The translations under genes were made by a program, and so were the position numbers. A DNA stretch of 64,000 nucleotides from Paenibacillus wynnii. Its GTDB lineage: Bacteria; Bacillota; Bacilli; Paenibacillales; Paenibacillaceae. Of the stretch, positions 35,229-42,959 are shown piece by piece; the first letter of the stretch is position 1; each line of letters starts with the position of its first letter. The stretch is from the NCBI RefSeq assembly GCF_030812855.1, contig NZ_JAUSTK010000003.1, positions 124,001-188,000 on the forward strand, written 5' to 3'. Below the pieces are notes generated by a model. The model saw only the letters and a list, made by a program, of their open reading frames with translations. It did no database searches and had not been told where the DNA came from.

Positions 35229-36611
35229 TTATTCCTTGAATTCTTTCACAACAATCCGTACACCTTCCACCTTTATTACAACTATAGGCAGGTTTGCATC
35301 GATAAAGCTGCCTTCTGTGACCACATCAATACGTTCACCCTCTATGATTGCCGTGCCTGCCGGACGCAACGATGTAAGACTTGTACCCTTGCTTCCAAGG
35401 AGTGTAATCTTTTCTTTAACCGGCACAAAGCCCCGTTCCTTAGTCAGACTATCCGCCAGTATAAATCGATTCCATATCCCGCGTTCTTTGAATGATATTG
35501 CCACAATGATAATTACCACCGTTGCTGCGGCAAACGCGATACCTAGACTAAATAATGCATGGGTGAAACTGTAGGCGGCCCTTACAACACCTGCAATTAG
35601 ACTTACAGAACCCAGGATCCCCAATATGCCAAAACTCGGAACAAATAGTTCTACCACCAGCATAACCAATCCGAGAATAAACAATAGCCATGTCTCTGCA
35701 CCGGCAAATCCAGCTACATAGTTACCGAAGAAATAGAGAATAAACGCCAACAGCCCTATGATTCCCGGCGCCCCAAACCCGGGTACAAGCAGTTCAATCA
35801 CTACTCCGGCGATCCCGATAAAGAGTAAAATCGTCATAATAATCGGATTTGTCAGGAATTGCGACATTTTTTCAGCTCCGGTATGTTTAACGCGAAGAAT
35901 GTCATCTAATGAATACCCAAGCGTTGAAATGGCTTCTTCCGGTGTGTCTGCGATATCATCTGTGTAGCCAGCCTTTAACGCCTGGTCGCTGGTAAGCGCA
36001 ATGATCTGGCCCTTAGCTTTGTTAACACCCAGCTCCGGCTTATTAACTACAATATTACTGTCAGTCATTCCGGCAGCAATTTCCGGGTCGCGACCATTTA
36101 ATGCGGCAGCGCCTACCATTTTTGACTTCCAAAAGGATACCAGCTTGGCGTCATTAACGGCTTTCCCGGTCATATCCACAAGAGAAGCGGAACCGATCAT
36201 ACTCCCTGGTTTCATGATAATTTTATTTGCATTTAAAGCTATGTAGCTGCCAGCTGAAGCCGCATCTCCTTTGATGTAGGCGACCGTTGGAATAGGACTC
36301 TCTCTTACCATAGCCCCTATTTCCTCCGCTGTATCTACCAGACCCCCTGGTGTATCAATTTCCAACACAATCAGCACGGCGCCATAATTCGCCGCTTCTT
36401 CAAAGCCACGCTCCAAAAAACGCTGAAGCCCTCTTTCGATCTCCTGATCCACCGGTATGATAAATACAGGACCGCTCTTCGGCTTACTGTTGGCAGTATC
36501 AGAAGCGGCCACACTCCCCGCTGCGTTGACTCCTGCTAAAAGCGGGATGAAGAACAGAAAAATAAGTAAATTGGTTATACTGACCAGTACTATTTTCCGT
36601 AATACGCCCAA
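35229..36611 (-). CDS. NfeD-family membrane serine protease (YqeZ-like)
   Basis: About 460 residues: a signal-like helix (LLIFLFFIPLLAGVNA), a ClpP-class (S49-like) protease domain (about 55-220) with LEIDTPGGLV and the catalytic Ser in YIKGDAASAGSYIA, four or five membrane helices (about 255-380), and a C-terminal OB-fold (GSKGTSLTSLRPAGTAIIEG). Works with flotillin FloA. Start TTG at 36611 is preferred because AAGGAG is 8 nt upstream; the ATG at 36632 lacks a ribosome site and overlaps nothing useful. First gene of the nfeD-floA unit. Confidence 0.92.
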   Translation of the reverse strand: MGVLRKIVLVSITNLLIFLFFIPLLAGVNAAGSVAASDTANSKPKSGPVFIIPVDQEIERGLQRFLERGFEEAANYGAVLIVLEIDTPGGLVDTAEEIGAMVRESPIPTVAYIKGDAASAGSYIALNANKIIMKPGSMIGSASLVDMTGKAVNDAKLVSFWKSKMVGAAALNGRDPEIAAGMTDSNIVVNKPELGVNKAKGQIIALTSDQALKAGYTDDIADTPEEAISTLGYSLDDILRVKHTGAEKMSQFLTNPIIMTILLFIGIAGVVIELLVPGFGAPGIIGLLAFILYFFGNYVAGFAGAETWLLFILGLVMLVVELFVPSFGILGILGSVSLIAGVVRAAYSFTHALFSLGIAFAAATVVIIIVAISFKERGIWNRFILADSLTKERGFVPVKEKITLLGSKGTSLTSLRPAGTAIIEGERIDVVTEGSFIDANLPIVVIKVEGVRIVVKEFKE

Positions 36612-36701
36612 GATATTCACTCCTTCGCACATGGATCACTCCATATAGGTTACCTTCTAAGCCCTATTACGATACTTCTCCTAACATCGTTCCAAAAAAA
36701 G

Positions 36702-36728
36702 AAAAACACCCCTTTTGCAAGGGGTGTT
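36702..36728 (-). terminator. Intrinsic terminator of rpsU-yqeY
   Basis: Ten-bp stem AACACCCCTT/AAGGGGTGTT (36705-36714/36719-36728) with a TTGC-type loop, followed by TTTTC and TTTTTTT on the minus strand. Confidence 0.92.
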
Positions 36729-36737
36729 AGCGTTATA

Positions 36738-37181
36738 TTATTGCAGAAATTGTTGAACCGCTTGGTTCACAAGCTTACCATCGGCGCGTCCTTTAACTTT
36801 AGGCATTAGCGCACTCATAACTTTGCCCATTTCACTTTTCGAAGAAGCACCGGTTTCCTGGATGGTCTGCTGTACAATGACTTTAATTTCTTCTTCGGAA
36901 AGCTGCTCGGGAAGATACTTATGGATAATCTCGATCTCTGCCTTTGTAGTCGCGGAAAGCTCATCGCGACCCGCCTTTTCAAATTCTTGGAGGGCATCTT
37001 TGCGCTGTTTGATTTCACGACTTAGGATATCAAGCACTTCGTTGTCGTCTAATGTTCTCTTTACATCTATTTCAAGATACTTTATTGTCGAACGAATCAT
37101 GCGGATTGTGGAAAGAGTGAACTTGTCCTTATCCCTCATCGCTTGCTTCATATCTTCGTTCAATCTTTCGCTAAGATTCAT
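36738..37181 (-). CDS. yqeY: GatB/YqeY domain protein
   Basis: 147 residues, helical, with MNLSERLNEDMKQAMRDKDK at the N-terminus and LPEQLSEEEIKVIVQQTIQE and MGKVMSALMPKVKGRADGKL at the C-terminal YqeY domain, similar to the tail domain of GatB that contacts tRNA. Probably tRNA-related; the precise job is unknown. It follows rpsU by 15 bp with the GGAGGA site between them, the conserved rpsU-yqeY operon. Confidence 0.95.
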   Translation of the reverse strand: MNLSERLNEDMKQAMRDKDKFTLSTIRMIRSTIKYLEIDVKRTLDDNEVLDILSREIKQRKDALQEFEKAGRDELSATTKAEIEIIHKYLPEQLSEEEIKVIVQQTIQETGASSKSEMGKVMSALMPKVKGRADGKLVNQAVQQFLQ

Positions 37182-37196
37182 GCGTGGGTAATCCTC

Positions 37197-37370
37197 CTAA
37201 AACTTTCTCTTACGAGCAGCCTCAGACTTCAGCTTTTTCTTAACGCTTGGCTTTTCATAATGTTTGCGTTTTTTCACCTCAGCCAAGACACCATCTTTAG
37301 CGATGGAACGTTTAAAGCGACGAAGTGCAGCATCAATTGTCTCGTTTTTACGAACTTTCGTTTCAGACAC
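37197..37370 (-). CDS. rpsU: 30S ribosomal protein S21
   Basis: 57 residues, strongly basic: start GTG, then [20 protein letters not shown] and an end rich in Lys/Arg (EAARKRKF). Sits near the anti-Shine-Dalgarno end of 16S rRNA in the small subunit. GGAGGGG is about 6 nt before the GTG. Too short for many ORF screens, but the sequence and place next to yqeY are unmistakable. Confidence 0.97.
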   Translation of the reverse strand: MSETKVRKNETIDAALRRFKRSIAKDGVLAEVKKRKHYEKPSVKKKLKSEAARKRKF

Positions 37371-37505
37371 CAGTTTCCCCTCCCTCCGACCAGACCGTCC
37401 AAGAGCATAACACGGTTCATCAAATTACATTATAGGTCAAACCGAAATAACGTGTCAACCATCACGGCAATTTTTTTTCAAGTCCTTCAAGACTTGTAGT
37501 AAAAT

Positions 37506-37865
37506 TTATGCGTGTGACGATGAATTTCCGGTTAATGCCCCCAGCTTGGCTCCCCCAAGCAAATGGTAATGAAGATGGTGAACGGCTTGCCCGCTGTCAG
37601 GTCCGCAATTATTGATCAAGCGATAACCAGATTCTGCTACTCCAAGCTCAACTGCAATTTGCTGCGCTACACTATGAATTTCGGCAATCAGCGGAAGATC
37701 CTCTGAAGTAACCTCGTTCATGGAAGCAATATACTTCTTCGGGATAATTAGCACATGCACAGGTGCAGCAGGCTCAATATCGTAGAATGCTAGAATCCGA
37801 TCATTTTCAAAAACTTTTTTGCAGGGAATAACCCCTTCAATAATTTTGCTGAACACGGTCTCCAT
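37506..37865 (-). CDS. HIT-family histidine triad nucleotide-binding protein
   Basis: 119 residues of the Hint branch: NDRILAFYDIEPAAPVHVLI and the histidine triad in SGQAVHHLHYHLLGG (about 92-106), which hydrolyses adenosine phosphoramidates. Monomer size and motif are typical. It is a single gene with its own spacing, upstream of rpsU. Substrate in the cell is not known. Confidence 0.95.
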   Translation of the reverse strand: METVFSKIIEGVIPCKKVFENDRILAFYDIEPAAPVHVLIIPKKYIASMNEVTSEDLPLIAEIHSVAQQIAVELGVAESGYRLINNCGPDSGQAVHHLHYHLLGGAKLGALTGNSSSHA

Positions 37866-38100
37866 TCAACTGCTTCCTCCTATAATTAGTGGAGTGTAAA
37901 TCAACTGTACGGCTTCACCATAACAATACTGGCTCGGTAACATCGATTTATTTGTACATCATAGCATGGAATGAATGGATAACGAAAGGGTAGATGAAGG
38001 GGGGAATTATACTTAATAAATCCAAAAACCATAATAAGTCTAGCTGTATCTAATACAGCCAGTTATTCGAGGCAAATAAAAAAGGTACAGGGAGCATACA
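37866..38100. other. Non-coding stretch between the HIT gene and the sbcC-downstream RNA fold
   Basis: AT-rich, without a convincing gene. It contains GCTGTAT-CTA-ATACAGC (38042-38058), similar to the GCTGT-ATTATA-ACAGC repeat at about 38237-38252 on the other side of the structured element. The upstream region of the HIT gene must carry its promoter, which I could not place with confidence. Confidence 0.4.
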
Positions 38101-38175
38101 ATGATAAAAATAGACAAAAAAAAGAAACACCCTTCACAGCTTATAAAGCTGATTCGGCGGCGCACGTATAATTAA
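38101..38175 (+). CDS. Possible 24-residue basic peptide (weak)
   Basis: ATG at 38101 with GGGAG 7 nt upstream opens a 24-codon frame, MIKIDKKKKHPSQLIKLIRR followed by RTYN. It is very basic, with no membrane segment. It lies opposite the structured element, so the frame may be accidental. No family is recognised. Confidence 0.2.
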   Translation: MIKIDKKKKHPSQLIKLIRRRTYN

Positions 38176-38215
38176 GAAGTAGGTACTCCCAATCATACGT
38201 CCGCCGAGGTGTTTC
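38116..38215 (-). terminator. Three-way-junction RNA fold with U-run after sbcC
   Basis: The minus strand can form outer stem GAAACACC/GGTGTTTC (38124-38131/38208-38215), hairpin CAGCTT/AAGCTG (38137-38142/38046-type partner at 38146-38151), and long stem GGCGG+ACGTAT/ATACGT+CCGCC (38156-38160, 38164-38169, 38195-38205). The outer stem is followed on the minus strand by TTTTTTTTG. It fits either a complex terminator for addB-addA-sbcD-sbcC or the end of a small structured RNA. Confidence 0.6.
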
Positions 38216-38295
38216 AAAATGTTTGTCGGCTTAGCTGTATTATAACAGCAGGTTGATACTGTATCTGTGATCGTTGTCACATTGTTAATCTAAGG

Positions 38296-41200
38296 TCACA
38301 TTTTTTCCAAAATTATACGTGAACCGCCGCCGCCCTGTTCAGCAGGTATGATTACCAGCTTACGCGGCAAACGTGCCCGAAGCTCAGGGACATGGCTGAT
38401 AATGCCAACAGAGAGCTGGTCATTATGAAGTTTTTCCAATGAAGTTATTACGGTATCAAGCAATTCAGGATCCAGAGTGCCAAATCCTTCATCCAAGAAG
38501 AAAAATTGTAAAGGATACTGGCCGCGCAGCTGAATTTGTGCCGAAAGAGCCAGCGCTAAGGAAAGAGATGTTAAAAAGGTCTCTCCTCCGGACAGGGTTG
38601 ATACAGGGCGTCTAACTCCACCGTTCCCATCATCCCGAATTACAAAACCGCCACCGGAGTCCACTTCAAGCGCATAACGTTGCTTACTCAAGAAACGCAG
38701 ACGCTGAGAGGCCGCCTGGCATACCTGCATTAACTGCTCCTCGGCAATATATTCGACAAAGGCATTCCCTCGTAAACAAGATTGCAGCTTGGACAAGCGG
38801 TTCTGGGTTAGCCCGTACTCCTTCCTCTGTTCCTCCAATGCCTTCCATCGGATATGCCTGTGCCTTATATCCTCCAAGTCTCTTTCCCCACGTGCCCGGC
38901 TCTGAAGCGACATTTCGTCATCTTCCTTGCATTGGGTCAGCACGGTTACACTTTCCAGCCAATCCTCCTGGCTCAGACTGGCTCCCTCCAGCTTCTCGTC
39001 AATGTGTCGCAGTTGCAAGTTTACTTCCACTTCCTGATCACGGTGAGTCCGCACACGGCCAGATGCGGCTTCCCGCTCCTCTAGGGTCAGGGTAGCTCCT
39101 TCCACTTCAAGAGCTGAAGTGAATAATGAGACGGATAATCTTGCCTCCCAATTCAGGGAGGACGCTGCAAAATGCTCCCTGGCGGACTCTGCCGCCTGAC
39201 GGGCAATAGCAGCTACCTTACTATCCTCTTGGGCTTTTTCCGCCGCTGAACGCTGTTGCTGCTTAGATTCATCCGCTACCGCTATAAGCTGTTGCAGGCG
39301 ACTTTCACATTCTGACAACAGAGTTCTTGCTTCCTGCCCTCCAGTATATTGGAGCAGGCGTTGTTCCTTCTCACCAAGCAGTTCTTCCTTACCTTCAAAT
39401 TGAGCATTCCATTGGGCCAGTTCGATGTCCAGTCCTGCAAGTTCCTCCCCCATTCGTTGGAGTGCCAGGTTCTTGTCCTCAAGAAATTTGACGCTAATCT
39501 CTAACCGTCCGCGGATCTCCTCTGCCTGTTCATCCTTAAGTAATAATTCACGATACGCTTGCTCTGCGTCCTCTGGGGCTAAAAGGGGGAACTGTTGCTT
39601 CCAGCTCTGCCGTAAAGTAGATAACTGGCTACCCAGTTCTTCCGCCTTGGCAGCAATTCCGGCTCCCCATCCGCTCTCAGCTTCAGCACTGGCGGATTCT
39701 TTCAGAAAGCTCTGCTGGGCTTCGTTCATGGAGCGCTGCCATTCTACCGCAGTCCGACGCAGCTCTGTGGAGTGTTCTTTTAACTCAGCAATAAGGGTAT
39801 TCAGCTCAGTCAGTGTACATTGATCCGGCACATTCTTATTCAAGGAGGGAACAAAGGACAAAACTGCTTCATCATTGAATTTTTGCTCAGTTCCAGTTGC
39901 GGCAGGAATACTCAGTGAAGCTATTGAACCGTCCCCGTAGATCTGATCCAGCCAGGCATGATCTTGCTCCCGCAAGCTGCGGAGGACGTGTTGGGCTTCC
40001 AGCACCTGCTTGAATAATGAACGGGCTGCTTCCAGCTCTATTTCTTGTATATCCTGCTCCCCGTTCCCTTCTAATGATGCCGGGTGAGGATGATGATTAC
40101 TGCCGCAGACCGGGCACGGTTGTCCCTCTTCCAGATCCAAGGCTAAGGCTAGCGACAACCTGTGAATCTCCCTGCTCTTGAGTACTGCTTCTAGAGTGCT
40201 GTTGTGGAGTTCCAACTTCTCCGTTACGATACCGGAGGCTTCCTCCGCTGCAAGCAGCTTCTCCATATGCAGCGCTGCCTCTCCGATCATACCTGATCGG
40301 AGGGCTTCCAGCTGCGAGCGCCGCGCCGCGGCTTCCGCGAGCCGCTGCTGCGCTGCCGCAAGCGTCACCGCCCGCTCGCGGCGCTCACGCTCAGCTGAAT
40401 CCCAGTGGGATTCAGCTGAGCGCAGACCTTGCAGTCTCTGCATGGCTTCCTGCAGAGACTGCCGGTCCTGGGAGCGGACGCCCAGCGGCTGCAGCTGCGC
40501 CTGCAGCTCCTGCTGCCGCTTTTGGCCCTTGGCCAGAAGCTCCCGCTCCCGGGCCTGGCTCTCCCGCAGGGCTTCCAGCCTGCGGGAGGCGCCCCCGCGG
40601 CGCTCAGCGAGCGAAGCCAGCTCGCGCCGCAAAAGGTCGCGCTCGGCTGTAAGCTCGAGCGCACGCCGGAACTTGTCCGCCCCCTCGCGGAGGGCCGGCT
40701 CTTCCGCCGCAAGCGCGGCCAGCGCCGCCGCTTCGGCCTCGACGGTACGCGCCGCTGCTTCTGCGGCGGCTGCGGACTGCACCTCCAGCCCCTCGGCGCG
40801 GGTCTGGAGGCTCTTCCAAGCACCTTCCGACTCTCTCCAGCCTTTGAGAGAGGGAAGTAACTTCTCGGCCTCATCCGCTTGGCCGAGTCTCTTCTCCAGC
40901 AGGAGGATGCTCTCCTCCTGTGCCAGCAGTCCCTGACGCTGCAGTTCCCTCCGGGTCCGCTCTTCCTGCAGGTCGCGGATTTTGGCATATTTCTCCGATA
41001 CTTTAATCGCAATCTCTAATTTACGGCGGCACTCTGCCGCATATATAACAGCCTCCTGCAATCGTTCCGCAGCAGCCTCAACATCCTGCTCACCTGCGGT
41101 TCCAAGTCCCTGCTGCTCCGCTTCAACCGCTCGAAGCGCAGCCTCATTGTCTTTGACTCTTTTGCTAAGCTTAATAGCCAAATGATCACCGTATTGTTCC

Positions 41201-41730
41201 AGATGGAACAGCCGCTGCAGCATTTGTCTGCGATCTACACCGCGGAGCGAGAGAAATTCAGCAAATTTACCCTGCGGGAGTACTACCGCACGGGTGAAAT
41301 CATCCATTTTGAGACCTATTTTTTCCTCTACACACCGGGTTACATCTGCCAGCTTGTCCGCCATAACATTCTCGCCGTCAGAAGTAATCTCGACAAACCG
41401 GCTAATCGTATTGCTGACAGACTGTTCGCCGGTTCGCTTGAATCTCCGCTCAACACGGTAGCGCCGAGTTCCTTCGGAAGAGGTCAGCTCGAATGTAAAA
41501 GCCACACTAAGTGAATCCTCCGAGTGATTCATAATGCCTTGGGTCCCGTTAACAGCCCGCTCTACCTTGCCGTACATGGCTAAAGTAATAGCATCCAGCA
41601 GACTGGATTTCCCGCTTCCGGTCGGTCCGAATATTCCAAACAGGCCGGTTTCGCACAGACTGGTAAAGTCAATTTCCTGCTGCTCCCGATAGCTCTGCAG
41701 ACCTGCTACTTTTAATAAAATCGGCTTCAC
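38296..41730 (-). CDS. sbcC: SbcC, SMC-like ATPase subunit of the SbcCD nuclease
   Basis: Subunit of the SbcCD (Mre11-Rad50-like) complex that cleaves DNA hairpins and protein-blocked ends. 1144 residues: Walker A IFGPTGSGKSSLLDAI near residue 35, two long coiled coils, the zinc hook QPCPVCGSNHHPHP near 537, the signature TLSGGETFLTSLSLALAL near 1047 and Walker B FFFLDEGFGTLDPELLD near 1077. Start is GTG at 41730, directly after the sbcD stop; GGAGGAGAACTAA precedes it, inside the codons for the acidic SbcD tail. Residues ~300-480 are encoded by very GC-rich DNA carrying strong palindromes. Confidence 0.96.
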   Translation of the reverse strand: MKPILLKVAGLQSYREQQEIDFTSLCETGLFGIFGPTGSGKSSLLDAITLAMYGKVERAVNGTQGIMNHSEDSLSVAFTFELTSSEGTRRYRVERRFKRTGEQSVSNTISRFVEITSDGENVMADKLADVTRCVEEKIGLKMDDFTRAVVLPQGKFAEFLSLRGVDRRQMLQRLFHLEQYGDHLAIKLSKRVKDNEAALRAVEAEQQGLGTAGEQDVEAAAERLQEAVIYAAECRRKLEIAIKVSEKYAKIRDLQEERTRRELQRQGLLAQEESILLLEKRLGQADEAEKLLPSLKGWRESEGAWKSLQTRAEGLEVQSAAAAEAAARTVEAEAAALAALAAEEPALREGADKFRRALELTAERDLLRRELASLAERRGGASRRLEALRESQARERELLAKGQKRQQELQAQLQPLGVRSQDRQSLQEAMQRLQGLRSAESHWDSAERERRERAVTLAAAQQRLAEAAARRSQLEALRSGMIGEAALHMEKLLAAEEASGIVTEKLELHNSTLEAVLKSREIHRLSLALALDLEEGQPCPVCGSNHHPHPASLEGNGEQDIQEIELEAARSLFKQVLEAQHVLRSLREQDHAWLDQIYGDGSIASLSIPAATGTEQKFNDEAVLSFVPSLNKNVPDQCTLTELNTLIAELKEHSTELRRTAVEWQRSMNEAQQSFLKESASAEAESGWGAGIAAKAEELGSQLSTLRQSWKQQFPLLAPEDAEQAYRELLLKDEQAEEIRGRLEISVKFLEDKNLALQRMGEELAGLDIELAQWNAQFEGKEELLGEKEQRLLQYTGGQEARTLLSECESRLQQLIAVADESKQQQRSAAEKAQEDSKVAAIARQAAESAREHFAASSLNWEARLSVSLFTSALEVEGATLTLEEREAASGRVRTHRDQEVEVNLQLRHIDEKLEGASLSQEDWLESVTVLTQCKEDDEMSLQSRARGERDLEDIRHRHIRWKALEEQRKEYGLTQNRLSKLQSCLRGNAFVEYIAEEQLMQVCQAASQRLRFLSKQRYALEVDSGGGFVIRDDGNGGVRRPVSTLSGGETFLTSLSLALALSAQIQLRGQYPLQFFFLDEGFGTLDPELLDTVITSLEKLHNDQLSVGIISHVPELRARLPRKLVIIPAEQGGGGSRIILEKM
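40281..40302. repeat. 9-bp-arm inverted repeat in sbcC
   Basis: CTCCGATCA (40281-40289), TACC, TGATCGGAG (40294-40302). It lies within the coiled-coil coding region, about 100 bp from the large palindrome. Confidence 0.75.
40388..40422. repeat. Perfect 35-bp palindrome (17-bp arms, 1-nt centre) inside sbcC
   Basis: CGCTCAGCTGAATCCCA (40388-40404), G, TGGGATTCAGCTGAGCG (40406-40422). I checked every pair by position. It codes for the symmetric peptide RSAESHWDSAER near residue 442 of SbcC, in the coiled-coil region. Chance occurrence of such arms in a window of this size is very small. SbcCD itself cleaves extruded palindromes. Confidence 0.95.
40561..40588. repeat. 10-bp-arm inverted repeat in sbcC
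   Basis: CTCCCGCAGG (40561-40570), GCTTCCAG, CCTGCGGGAG (40579-40588). Third strong inverted repeat within 310 bp of the GC-rich island of sbcC. Confidence 0.8.
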
Positions 41731-42912
41731 TTAGTTCTCCTCCTCTTCACTCTGCTCGCGCGACTCTTCTTGCGTAAGCTCAAGAAACAGCTCTACCAGA
41801 CTATCATCAGGCTCGGCTCCACCCGTCTGGCGCTGATAAAACTTACGGAACAGCTCTTGTACGGGCATACGTGAACGCGGAGAGACTTCCAGTTCCCCTT
41901 CCATCTGCGGATAAATCGGCCGGATATGAATAATCCCTTCCCGGGATTTGCGCAAGCGCTGAATATCATTCATAGACATAGCTTCAGTCAGCCGAATCTC
42001 CAGATCAATAAAAGCAGAGAGATCTCTGCTCTCATCGAGCCAGCGATACACTTCATCAAGTCCTCCGGTTGAGCTCCATCTCACTAGCGGTCGTCCGCAG
42101 CGCAGATAGATTTCTTCGAATACAGGCTCTCCACCAGGTTCAACATCGACTAATGTCACGGACTTTGCCTGTCCTGCTTCGGAGAAGCTATAGGCTAGCG
42201 GAGAGCCACTGTAGCGGATCATCCCGTCCCCTTTGACCCGCTGTGCACGATGAAGATGCCCAAGTGCCGTATATTGCGCACCTGAGGAAAGTGCAGAGGG
42301 ATCTACTGTATAGGCTCCACCCACTTGAATAGGCCGTTCAGAGTCAGACTCTACACCCCCGAGTACATAAATATGGCTCATAGCCAAATTAACCGTCTTA
42401 GGCGTAAATTCCCGACCTAAAAGCTGCATAAGTTTTCCGACTCGGGCGCTATAAGCAAGTCGAAGCTGTGACTCATCCCCATCACCTGCCAGTAGTTCAC
42501 CGAGACGGGCTTCCGAGGGATAAGGAAGTGCTGCAATCTTGGCAATCTCTCCTGTTCGGGCCGTATGAATCGTAACCGGCTCCGAAGTAGGGAGACCTAC
42601 CAAAGTAATTCCCTGTCTTAGAACAAGCGGGGATACGGAGGAGACACGTTCGGGCTGATCATGATTACCTGCTATGACGACCAGCGGTCTGCCACCTGCA
42701 GTTAACCTCGCAGCAGCATCATAGAACAATTGCTCTGCAGCCGCCGGAGGATTAACAGAATCATAGACATCACCCGCCATCAGGATAATATCCACCTGTT
42801 GTTCATCAGCAATCTCCACAAGCTCATCTATGAATTGCTCCTGCTCTTTCATCCGGCTTCTACCTTCCAACGTACGGCCTAAATGCCAGTCTCCCGTATG
42901 TAGTATCCGCAT
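41731..42912 (-). CDS. sbcD: SbcD, Mre11-like nuclease subunit
   Basis: Metallophosphoesterase exonuclease/endonuclease partner of SbcC. MRILHTGDWHLGRTLEGRSR, IILMAGDVYDSVNPP, VVIAGNHDQPERVSS and YTALGHLHRAQRVK are the five-part metal-binding motifs in order. About 393 residues, ending in the acidic EESREQSEEEEN whose codons double as the ribosome site for sbcC. The ATG at 42912 matches the family N-terminus; the frame to 42945 adds only basic residues. It lies 47 bp downstream of addA. Confidence 0.96.
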   Translation of the reverse strand: MRILHTGDWHLGRTLEGRSRMKEQEQFIDELVEIADEQQVDIILMAGDVYDSVNPPAAAEQLFYDAAARLTAGGRPLVVIAGNHDQPERVSSVSPLVLRQGITLVGLPTSEPVTIHTARTGEIAKIAALPYPSEARLGELLAGDGDESQLRLAYSARVGKLMQLLGREFTPKTVNLAMSHIYVLGGVESDSERPIQVGGAYTVDPSALSSGAQYTALGHLHRAQRVKGDGMIRYSGSPLAYSFSEAGQAKSVTLVDVEPGGEPVFEEIYLRCGRPLVRWSSTGGLDEVYRWLDESRDLSAFIDLEIRLTEAMSMNDIQRLRKSREGIIHIRPIYPQMEGELEVSPRSRMPVQELFRKFYQRQTGGAEPDDSLVELFLELTQEESREQSEEEEN

Positions 42913-42959
42913 TCCCCGCCTCTTTCCCCGCCCTCTATGTGGCAAATAATATAATTTCT

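Noticed and set aside
38116-38220. Hammerhead-like self-cleaving ribozyme
   Set aside because: Three stems are present, but the CUGANGA and GAAA core in the right order is not found on either strand.
40178-41012. Long open frames in other frames and on the other strand of sbcC, 140-250 residues
   Set aside because: The GC-rich codons create long stop-free frames by chance; their Ser/Arg- or Arg/Ala-rich composition is typical of shadows.
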